DNA of 64,000 bases from Pedococcus badiiscoriae. Its GTDB lineage: Bacteria > Actinomycetota > Actinomycetes > Actinomycetales > Dermatophilaceae. The translations under genes and the position numbers were made by a program. The notes beneath the pieces are model-generated. The model searched no databases, was not told the DNA's origin, and saw nothing but the letters and a program-made list of their open reading frames with translations. Location of the stretch: contig NZ_JACCAB010000001.1 in NCBI RefSeq assembly GCF_013408925.1, positions 3,322,879 through 3,386,878 of the forward strand, given 5' to 3'. This document shows positions 14,787-22,016 of this stretch, in pieces (the stretch's first letter is position 1; each line of letters begins with the position of its first letter).

Positions 14787-17303
14787 TCAGCGAGAGCTGA
14801 GGGTCCAGATCCCGCGGCCGTGGGTAGCAGCAACCACGTCGCCATTGGAGGCGATGGTGAGGTTGTTGACCGGGGCGTTGGGCAGGCTCGTGCCGAGCCT
14901 CGACCAGATCGTCGGGGCCGAGAGGTCGGCAGCGAAGACGCCGACATCCGTCGCCAGGATGATCTTGCCGGCCGCGACGACGACAGCGTCGCCGGGAGCG
15001 TCCGGCAGGTTGCCGCTGAGGTCATGCCACGTGGCGCCGCCATCGGTCGTCTCGAAGATCACGCCGTCGCCTGCTCCGTCGATCCATCGGCGAGAGTAGC
15101 CGTTGATCGCCGCATAGGCGTGTGCCCCGTTGCGGGGGTCGACGCTGACGCCGGCGATGAAGCGGTTCGGCAGGGTGGAGACGTCGAGCTGGTGCCACGT
15201 CCCGCCGTAGTTGGTCGCGATGCCCCGGGTGAAGGCGGCGCTGGGGTTGCCGCTGCCTCCGACCCACGCGGCGTAGGTCACGCCCTTCGCACTGTTGACG
15301 GCGGTCGCCGCGTGGCCCGCGCCGAGGTCGAAGACGGGTGACCAGTCGCAGGCCGACGGGTTGCATACGGTGAGCCAGCCCTTGGTGGTGTCCCAGACGA
15401 ACTGACCTGCCTCCACCCAGTGGTTGGTGTCCTGGGTGTCGGCTGCGAGCGGCGTCTGGAAGCGGGCGTTCGGGTCGCAGTCGGGCCGCCTCTTCCCGTA
15501 CCCGACGTCCTGACCGACGCAGGTCGGGCTGATCGTCTCGAAGCTGTGTCCACCATCGGTCGTCTTGTAGGCCGTCCCGTTGGTGTACTCGCCGACGGCG
15601 CGCTGGGCGTTGGCCGGGTCGACGATCACGTTGAAGCCGTCGCCGCCAGCGGGGGCGTAGGAGTGGCCATTGGCCGGCACGACGACAGTTCCGTTGTCCT
15701 GCAAGCCGCCCCAGAAGGCAAGCTTGTGGCCCGCCAGCCCAGCGCTCGCGTCGTAGAACTGCAGGTTGTGCAGCGTGGCGTTGAGGCTGGTCCAGTTGCC
15801 GTAGCCGTTGTCCGCCGCGGGGCGGGAGTAGACGCCTCCGTCGTTACCGATGACGACCCTGCCGTTCGAGACCACCACGGCGTGCTGGTCGGGGTGGGTC
15901 GTCTTCGGGCAGGTGGTGCCGCAGGCCAGTCCGTAGTCCCAGTAAGGGCTCGGCGTCGTGAAGGTGGCGCCCCCGTCCGTGGTCTTGAAGACTTCCTCGA
16001 GGGAGACGAAGACGGTGTTGGGGTCTGCCGGGTCCACGGCGAGGGCTTGGTTGTACCAGGACTGCACGCCGACGTTGTAGCCCGGCGAGGTGGTCTTGGT
16101 GATCGCCGAACCAGAGTTCTGCAGCTTGGTCGAGTCGGCCAGCAGCGTCCACGGTCCGGCCGCCGAGCCGCTCCTCGAGACGTAGAAGCCCTTGAGGTTG
16201 GTCGCCGAACCGGTCGGGTCCTGCCCTGAGACCAGGTATGCCGGTGACTCGATCAGCGCATAGAGCCGACCATCGGCGGCATACGCGAGGGTGGTGCGGC
16301 CGATGTCGCTGGGGTCGACGTCTCCGGTGGGCGCCGCCTTGGTCCAGCTCGTCCCGCCGTCGGTGCTGGAGAAGATGCCGTTGTCGGCGCTGCCTCCGCG
16401 GTAGCCGTTGACGGCCACGAGCGACTGACCGTTGGTCCCCGGCTTCACGGCGACGTCGCTGATGTGGTTGACGTAGGGCGACTGGACCTCGGTCGGGGCC
16501 AGCACTCGCGTCCACGCGCCGTGGCCGTCGGAGGAGGTTCGATAGAGGCCTTGGCTCGTCGCCGCAAAGACCACCGGACCGTCGACGAGGAGGCGGTAGA
16601 CCTGGTGGTCCACCAGTGCCGACCCACCGACCTGGACCAGCTTGCCCTTGGGGCCGCCGTGGCCGTTGGTTGCCAGCCGGTACACCCCGGTGCCGAGGTA
16701 GGAGTCGGCGTTGGTGTTGGCCTCGCCGGTGCCGATCCAGACCGAGTGGTCAGCGGGGTTGGTCGCGAGTGCGCCGGTCGACAAGGAGGGCTGGTCGTCG
16801 GACAGGGGCGCCCAATCGCCGCCGTTGCCATGCCGGCTCCACACGCCACCACCGGCGGTCGCTGCGTAGGTCTCCGTCCCATCGACCGCCAACGCGGTGA
16901 CCCGCCCACCGGTGATGCTGAAGCCAGCGCCGGCGTTGGACCAGACCGGGTCGGTGTAGCCCGCGGGTTCACTGTTGTCCGGGCCTGTGGTCTGCTCGGC
17001 CCACTGGGCGCCCCTCGTGCGCATCGCGGCAGCTTGGGTGCGGGCTGCCACGAGCGCTGCCGCCGAGACGGAGGTGCCTGGGGCGCTCCGCATCGAGGCG
17101 TACTGCTCGGCCCGGTCGGCGATCGCGCCGTCATCGTCACCCGACGCCCTGGCCGGGCCTCCGTCGAACCCGAGCTTGTGACCGTGCTTGTTCCCATGGC
17201 CGTTCGCGGTACTGGCCACTGCGGTGGCTGCTACTGACGTCAGCAGCAGCGGTCCACAGACCAGGACGGGAACGACTTTCGCTAGCGAGCGCCGAGCTTT
17301 CAA
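14787..17303 (-). CDS. Secreted BNR/Asp-box repeat protein (Vps10/GH74-like propeller)
   Basis: An 838-aa exported protein. The TTG at 17303 is chosen because GGAGGAA lies five bases upstream and it gives a clean signal peptide (KARRSLAKVVPVLVCGPLLL, cleavage near ATAVAS). The mature part is a beta-propeller with repeated Asp-box motifs STDGGTSWT, KTTDGGATF, KTTDGGHSF and ETTDGGATW, as in sialidases, GH74 xyloglucanases and sortilins. No catalytic residues can be assigned from the repeats, so it may bind or hydrolyse a glycan or be structural. It is monocistronic with a strong terminator. Confidence 0.82.
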   Translation of the reverse strand: MKARRSLAKVVPVLVCGPLLLTSVAATAVASTANGHGNKHGHKLGFDGGPARASGDDDGAIADRAEQYASMRSAPGTSVSAAALVAARTQAAAMRTRGAQWAEQTTGPDNSEPAGYTDPVWSNAGAGFSITGGRVTALAVDGTETYAATAGGGVWSRHGNGGDWAPLSDDQPSLSTGALATNPADHSVWIGTGEANTNADSYLGTGVYRLATNGHGGPKGKLVQVGGSALVDHQVYRLLVDGPVVFAATSQGLYRTSSDGHGAWTRVLAPTEVQSPYVNHISDVAVKPGTNGQSLVAVNGYRGGSADNGIFSSTDGGTSWTKAAPTGDVDPSDIGRTTLAYAADGRLYALIESPAYLVSGQDPTGSATNLKGFYVSRSGSAAGPWTLLADSTKLQNSGSAITKTTSPGYNVGVQSWYNQALAVDPADPNTVFVSLEEVFKTTDGGATFTTPSPYWDYGLACGTTCPKTTHPDQHAVVVSNGRVVIGNDGGVYSRPAADNGYGNWTSLNATLHNLQFYDASAGLAGHKLAFWGGLQDNGTVVVPANGHSYAPAGGDGFNVIVDPANAQRAVGEYTNGTAYKTTDGGHSFETISPTCVGQDVGYGKRRPDCDPNARFQTPLAADTQDTNHWVEAGQFVWDTTKGWLTVCNPSACDWSPVFDLGAGHAATAVNSAKGVTYAAWVGGSGNPSAAFTRGIATNYGGTWHQLDVSTLPNRFIAGVSVDPRNGAHAYAAINGYSRRWIDGAGDGVIFETTDGGATWHDLSGNLPDAPGDAVVVAAGKIILATDVGVFAADLSAPTIWSRLGTSLPNAPVNNLTIASNGDVVAATHGRGIWTLSSR

Positions 17304-18061
17304 GGCTTCCTCCCACAGGACGGGCCGGGTCACGGCCCATGGACGCGTCGCCCGGAGTCGAGCGACGGCTTCCACTGTGTACACCCACGACGTCGTGTCC
17401 GCGCGCTCAACTGCTCCCGAAGGGTGCTCCTTGATAGCCCCGGCAGCCCGCGACCGACCAGCCCCGCCCCTGAGGTGTGCAGCCCTGTCGCCACCTGCAT
17501 GCGTGGGTCGGCCTCGTGATTGCCTTGGGGGACAGAGTCATTCAGCAGCTCCTCAGGACGCGATCAGGGGCGGCTGTCACTGCGCCAGCTGCTGAGGCGC
17601 TCCACGGCAAACGGACCACCCTCGCGGCGCGGTCGCGACGCTGCCCGTTCGTCATCGTGCCTAGGCCAAGCACACCGAGCGTCGGGCTCGGCGCTGCTTG
17701 CCTATCAATGAACGATCGCCGCCAACCGTGCCCCTTCGATCCACATTGGGCGGGGTCGGCCAGCTGCCACCCCAACCCTGGTCAGATGCTTCTGTCTGAC
17801 GTGCGTCTTAGCGCCGCCTTTGCATCAGGCTTCGCTTCCCCCCGCAGGGTCCTGACGCCTCGAGAAGAACGGTGGGGCGCGACGGACCTCGCGCTCGAAC
17901 GGGCAGCATCCAACGCCACTTACCGAGAACGATCCGTCGCCAACTGCCGTCCGGCACCTGCGAACTTGGTCTCAATGGCCAGCCCCGGGCGCCCTTTGGC
18001 CTTCGCCAACTGGTGACCGATCTGCGTCAACGCCGCCGACCCAGGCGTTATCTGACGGCTC
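17304..18061. other. Gene-free gap (758 bases)
   Basis: Holds the promoter side of the BNR gene on the right of 17303. The remaining open frames, the longest at 17477-18016 on the plus strand, have no domain-like content, lack a ribosome-binding site and look like chance. I see no RNA or repeat. Confidence 0.55.
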
Positions 18062-18433
18062 CTACTGGGCAGTCGATCCCGACTGCAGCGATCCCAGGAA
18101 TCGTGCTCGGTCCACCACGACGCGGTCGATCTCGCCGCCGCCAACCCGCTGCCCGCCCTCATCCAAGGCAGTGACCGCAAAGGTCAGTCGCCGGCTCTGG
18201 GCATCACCCGTCAGGCGAGCGGTGACATTCACGGCATCCCCCACGGCAGTCGCCTTGACGTGGTCGATTCTCACCGCGGTACCCACCGTTGTCTGTTCCG
18301 GACCGATCAAGGACGCCGCAGCCAGCACCGTCTCGGCTTCCATCCACGCGATCAACCGGGGGGTCGCCAGCACGCTCACGTCGCCGCTGCCCACCGCCCT
18401 CGCGGTGTCGCGCTCTGTCACCTGGTAGCGCAT
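18062..18433 (-). CDS. FlK-like acyl-CoA thioesterase (hotdog fold)
   Basis: A 123-aa hotdog protein of the fluoroacetyl-CoA thioesterase-like group. The conserved set is visible: LATPRLIAWMEAE with the Thr and Glu that line the active site, TVGTAVRIDH with the His, and KATAVGDAV. Such single-domain thioesterases hydrolyse small or aromatic acyl-CoAs; the true substrate is unknown. The start has TACCGT exactly six bases upstream, so the mRNA is probably leaderless. Confidence 0.85.
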   Translation of the reverse strand: MRYQVTERDTARAVGSGDVSVLATPRLIAWMEAETVLAAASLIGPEQTTVGTAVRIDHVKATAVGDAVNVTARLTGDAQSRRLTFAVTALDEGGQRVGGGEIDRVVVDRARFLGSLQSGSTAQ

Positions 18434-18445
18434 TCACACACGGTA
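18434..18445 (-). promoter_or_regulatory. Leaderless promoter -10 of the thioesterase gene
   Basis: TACCGT, then six bases, then the ATG at 18433. Confidence 0.6.
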
Positions 18446-18539
18446 GTCATGAACCAGGCCGCGAGCGCGACCTGAGTGCCCGCTGAAACCAGCGAGTGCG
18501 ACTCTTGCGCGTTGACCGTTCAACGTTCACCATTCGCAG

Positions 18540-18791
18540 ATGGATGGCGCTTCGGAGAACAGGGCGTTACGGGAAGTTCAAGGCCGGCTGAATGCCCGGT
18601 TCCCCTCCCTGGGTGACGAGGTTGTCGAAGCCGCCGTCAGACTCGCACACTCGCAGCTGACCGGGCCGATCCGCGACTTCGTGCCAATCCTCGTCGAGCA
18701 CGCGGCGCGCGAGCGGCTTGCTGCCCTCGTCGACTACACCTCACCTCACGCCTCACACCCCGTCACCCTTGCCAGCCACGCTGCTCCCTGA
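18540..18791 (+). CDS. Small three-helix-bundle dimerisation-type protein
   Basis: An 83-aa protein. Residues 7-62 (VQGRLNARFPSLGDEVVEAA, QLTGPIRDFVPILVEHAARERL) match a small actinobacterial helical domain often called a three-helix bundle dimerisation domain. The pattern RL-x3-FP-x5-VV...GPIRDFVPILVE is its hallmark. It has no catalytic features and its role is unknown. There is no clear ribosome-binding site before the ATG. It stands alone between the thioesterase and a TPR gene. Confidence 0.65.
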   Translation: MDGASENRALREVQGRLNARFPSLGDEVVEAAVRLAHSQLTGPIRDFVPILVEHAARERLAALVDYTSPHASHPVTLASHAAP

Positions 18792-18913
18792 CGCAATCAA
18801 CGACGCACCTGGACCTCGTCCAAACCGAGGCAGCGGGGCTGGGGCCACCCAAGGGCGGAATCGCTCGTGGCAGACCGCTCCAATGTCGGACCTTGGTCCT
18901 AGCGTCAAACACC

Positions 18914-19363
18914 ATGAGGGACTGGACTTCCATCACGAACGCGATCGCGCTCGCATTGAGTGGTGAACGGCAGCGGGGGCGCGAGGCTCTGTTGGCGTGT
19001 TGGGAGGCCACTGCACAGGGCGACCATGCCCAACGGTGCGTCTTGGCGCACTACCTGGCCGACCAGCGATCGGCGCTCGACGAGGAGGTGGCCTGGGACG
19101 AAGTGGCCATGTCCGAGCATGCCTATGTGGTCGACGAGGATCTCGTGCCGATCGGTGTCACCTCGGCCGCCGCTTTGGCGCCTAGCCTGCATCTGAACCT
19201 TGGTGACGGCTACCTGCGCCAAGGCCGTCTCGACGATGCGAGGGCGCAACTCGATGCCGGCATGCAGGCCCAGAGCACGCTGTCGATCGACGGATACGGA
19301 GCTCACATCCGTTCTGGCCTCGAACGTCTCCGGCAGCGCGTTGAGGAGGTTCAGCTCCCCTGA
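18914..19363 (+). CDS. Tetratricopeptide-like protein
   Basis: A 149-aa soluble helical protein. SLHLNLGDGYLRQGRLDDARAQLDAG is a clear TPR unit, and the N-terminal half (REALLACWEATAQGDHAQR, VLAHYLADQRSALDEEVAWDE) is helical in the same style. This length and layout recur in actinobacteria as an orphan protein without known partner. The ATG at 18914 fits the start of the conserved MRDW segment; the frame is open seven codons further upstream. TAGCGT lies eight bases before it, so it may also be leaderless. Confidence 0.75.
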   Translation: MRDWTSITNAIALALSGERQRGREALLACWEATAQGDHAQRCVLAHYLADQRSALDEEVAWDEVAMSEHAYVVDEDLVPIGVTSAAALAPSLHLNLGDGYLRQGRLDDARAQLDAGMQAQSTLSIDGYGAHIRSGLERLRQRVEEVQLP

Positions 19364-19600
19364 CAGGCGCACGCACGCCGATCGCGGGGTTCTTGACGAG
19401 GGCTGTGTCTTACCGCCGCGAACCGGACGCACGAACGTCCGCCCATGCCGAATTCCGGTAAACCCAATCAGGCTTGAGTGCAGACCTGCAGATGCTGGCT
19501 CGGCGGTGTGGTTCCTGCCGGCTTGTGCTGGTCGACCCGGGTAGGCGCGATTCGGACACGAGCCACGAACCCGCGATTGCCGCCGAAACCGAGCCGGGCC

Positions 19601-19936
19601 CTAGTGCTTGAGACTGTCGCCGGCTACTCCGGCTATGTAACCCACCGCGAACACGAACGCGACCACTCCCGCCGTCAAGGACACCGCTGGCCACCGCAGT
19701 CGCGCAAGACGGATAGCGACCAACAGCGCCGTACCAACCAATGCCGCGGCAGCGCCCGTCATCATCAAGGCCGACCAGTCCCAGACCGGCCCGAAGCCAT
19801 AACTCTCGGAGAGCCCGAAGGTGACGACCCCCGTCGCCACGGTGAGCAACAGGGCCAAACCGGCACAGATGGCAGCGCCCACACGCGCCGCGAGTGGTCG
19901 AGCACTGCTGGCCTCAGCCGACTGATTGCGCTCCAC
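19601..19936 (-). CDS. Small membrane protein of unknown function
   Basis: A 111-aa protein with three hydrophobic helices (VGAAICAGLALLLTVATGVV, MMTGAAAALVGTALLVAIRL and SLTAGVVAFVFAVGYIAGV), with a tryptophan-containing loop (YGFGPVWDWSA) after the first. The N-terminus is polar and should be cytosolic. No family recognised; its neighbours give no hint. Confidence 0.6.
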   Translation of the reverse strand: MERNQSAEASSARPLAARVGAAICAGLALLLTVATGVVTFGLSESYGFGPVWDWSALMMTGAAAALVGTALLVAIRLARLRWPAVSLTAGVVAFVFAVGYIAGVAGDSLKH

Positions 19937-20361
19937 GCCCCCTCATCGCTCCTCGAAAGCCGCTGTCACCAGCCACCGTATCCCCATCGTGTGATCGACA
20001 CAGTCGCTTCCGCTCTGGCCGGATGGGCGCGAGGTCGCAACGTCGGGATCTGCCGCGTATCGCGCGGCTGATCGTGCTCGGGAGCAGCAGTTGCCCTTTG
20101 AGTTCCGGCTTGGTCCCGATGTTCCCCGACCATCGTCGATGTTGAGCAGACACCCGGCAGCTGTCCGGGCGGCCGTTCTTGCGTCGAGGTTGAGTGCGGT
20201 CGACATAGTCACTGGCCGGTTGTTGGTGGCGCCTGAGTCCTCGATGACCGAGACCAGGGTTCCGCTGTACCGACGACATCCCAGTGTTCGCGCACCGATA
20301 GATGTCGGCTGCACGCCAGGAGGATAGGGTCCGCGCAGCGCCCCCGAAGACTGCACCGTGA
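19937..20361. other. Gene-free gap (425 bases)
   Basis: Open frames on both strands overlap each other and none has protein-like composition or a ribosome-binding site. It probably contains the promoter of the small membrane gene and decayed coding sequence. Nothing specific seen. Confidence 0.5.
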
Positions 20362-20408
20362 CGCGGTCGTCGCCCCGGCCCCGCAGTTGGGACGGGGCGA
20401 CGACCGCG
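20362..20408. terminator. Hairpin terminator (16-bp arms) of the phosphoesterase gene
   Basis: CGCGGTCGTCGCCCCG and its perfect complement are separated by 15 bases, 18 bases past the stop of the minus-strand phosphoesterase. Confidence 0.8.
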
Positions 20409-20426
20409 CTGGCTGGGCGTGGGTGG

Positions 20427-21629
20427 TCAGGAGGCGAAGAGCTCCTCGAAGCTGCCCGACGTGGCCTGGGAGCAGGTGTTGGCGACGCAGCCCAGGTGCC
20501 ACAGATGCTCGATGGTCGACAGCAAGGTGTAGTGATCCGCGAGCTTGTTCGTGGTCTTGCGGTGACCACCGGTGGAGTTGAGGACCATCATCGGAGCGTC
20601 GCCGCCACCCAGGACAACGCCTTTAGCGCCCACCGGGCTCCCGGGACCACCCGAGTAGCCGGAGTAGTCGTTCTCGTCCCATACCAACACGATGCTCGAC
20701 CGCGTGGTCTTCCAGGTCTTCGAGCTCATGATTTGGGTGACGGTGCGCTTGACGAACTGGTCACCGAGCTGGATGGCCCCATGGTCCAGACCGTTCTTGG
20801 GGTAACCACACTTCGGCATGCCGACCAGGGCTGCCGACGAGGGGGAGATGCCGTGCATGTCGTGGCACTGGTCTGGGCTGACCCAGACGAAGTTGGGGAC
20901 GTGACCTGAAGCCAGGTCTGCGTTGAAGTTGTGCTCGAACGGGACGATCTTGGACAGTCGCGGGTTGCCTGGGGAGTTGATGTCGGAGAAGTACATGAAC
21001 GGGTTGTGCTTCTGCGCATACAGCTTGACTGTGGTCCCGTTGACGACGGGCGCGTACTCGCCCTGGAAGCCTGCAGTTGGCATGGACTGCATGTATGCCT
21101 TCCAGCTGCGGTGCTTGGCCTCGAGCTGGTCCACGATGTTCCTGCCCGTGAACAGATGTGGGGTCGAGGAGGCACTGGCCTGCTGCTCCGGAGTCAGCGA
21201 AGCGCCAGCGGTGGCGTCACCGGAGCCCGGAACGAACTCCTCGGGCGCACACTTGACGGTCGCGCCGGCCTTGCAGTCGTCCCATATTCCCTGGAAGCTG
21301 CCCGAGATCGTCGACAGGTAGTTCGGCAGGCTCGGGTGGGTCACGCCGTGGTAGTTCGTGGCCACGTTGTTTCGCCGGGCGAGTGAGGTGATGTACGGCG
21401 CGTCTGCGGTGTTGCCGATGATCTGCGAGGTGCCGTGGTTCTCCATCATGATCACGAACACGTGCTGCGGCGCGGCGTCCTTCGCGCTCTCCGCGTCCCT
21501 TCCCTGGTGGGCGCTTGTGGGGGGCGACGCGGTTGCCTGCGCGCTGACTACCGCGACACTCAGTGATGCGGCGGCCAGCGCGATGCCGCCCGTGCGCATC
21601 CACCGGCGGGACCGAGGGGTTTTAACCAT
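20427..21629 (-). CDS. Secreted phosphoesterase (phospholipase C / acid phosphatase-like, PF04185 type)
   Basis: A 400-aa exported protein. The ATG at 21629 has CAGGAGCAGGA before it and starts a signal peptide (RRWMRTGGIALAAASLSVAV, cleavage near ATASP). The catalytic domain begins HVFVIMMENHGTSQIIGN, where the Glu-Asn pair and nearby residues bind metal in this superfamily. THPSLPNYLSTISG, WVSPDQCHDMHG and LVWDENDYS continue the pattern of PF04185 phosphoesterases. It should cleave phosphate esters outside the cell, possibly to gain phosphate; the substrate is unknown. The next gene upstream is a related enzyme. Confidence 0.87.
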   Translation of the reverse strand: MVKTPRSRRWMRTGGIALAAASLSVAVVSAQATASPPTSAHQGRDAESAKDAAPQHVFVIMMENHGTSQIIGNTADAPYITSLARRNNVATNYHGVTHPSLPNYLSTISGSFQGIWDDCKAGATVKCAPEEFVPGSGDATAGASLTPEQQASASSTPHLFTGRNIVDQLEAKHRSWKAYMQSMPTAGFQGEYAPVVNGTTVKLYAQKHNPFMYFSDINSPGNPRLSKIVPFEHNFNADLASGHVPNFVWVSPDQCHDMHGISPSSAALVGMPKCGYPKNGLDHGAIQLGDQFVKRTVTQIMSSKTWKTTRSSIVLVWDENDYSGYSGGPGSPVGAKGVVLGGGDAPMMVLNSTGGHRKTTNKLADHYTLLSTIEHLWHLGCVANTCSQATSGSFEELFAS

Positions 21630-21948
21630 TCCTGCTCCTGAAGTTGGCCGTAAAGCAATGACGGTGGACACCATGGGTGTCGCGGCCGTTCACGCCGTGG
21701 CCGGTGGGCGAACCGAACGTGAAGTCTCCCCCAACACTCTCGGCGCGCGTCCCCTGCCCACCGCGCCTGGGCGCATTCGGCGGCCAGACCACCGAGACAC
21801 AAACGATCCGGCGGCCTCCTGTGGTCCAGCACCACCGAGTACCCCTGAGGTCCCCGCAGCGCCAGCCAGACCTGGCATACGCAGCCAACCCGCGGGGGCT
21901 ACGTGGCTACGTGAGCCGGTGGACCGGGTGCGGCCGCCAGCGAGGTGG
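21630..21948. other. Gap between the two phosphoesterase genes (319 bases)
   Basis: Promoter region for the 400-aa phosphoesterase; no gene seen. The terminator of the upstream gene occupies its right edge. Confidence 0.55.
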
Positions 21949-21987
21949 GCAGAAGCCCCGGACCGTGGTGCGGTCCGGGGCTTCTGC
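21949..21987. terminator. Perfect hairpin terminator (17-bp arms)
   Basis: GCAGAAGCCCCGGACCG, loop TGGTG, then the exact complement. It lies 30 bases after the stop of the large phosphoesterase gene on the minus strand. Confidence 0.88.
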
Positions 21988-22016
21988 GAGGCGTGGGTTG
22001 CCTAGGGTTTCGTCTT

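Noticed and set aside
14544..15341. 265-aa plus-strand frame near the BNR gene
   Set aside because: Runs through the terminator hairpin and is antisense to the Asp-box repeats.
17477..18016. 179-aa plus-strand frame in the 17.3-18.1 kb gap
   Set aside because: No start signal and no protein-like patterns; many rare residue runs.
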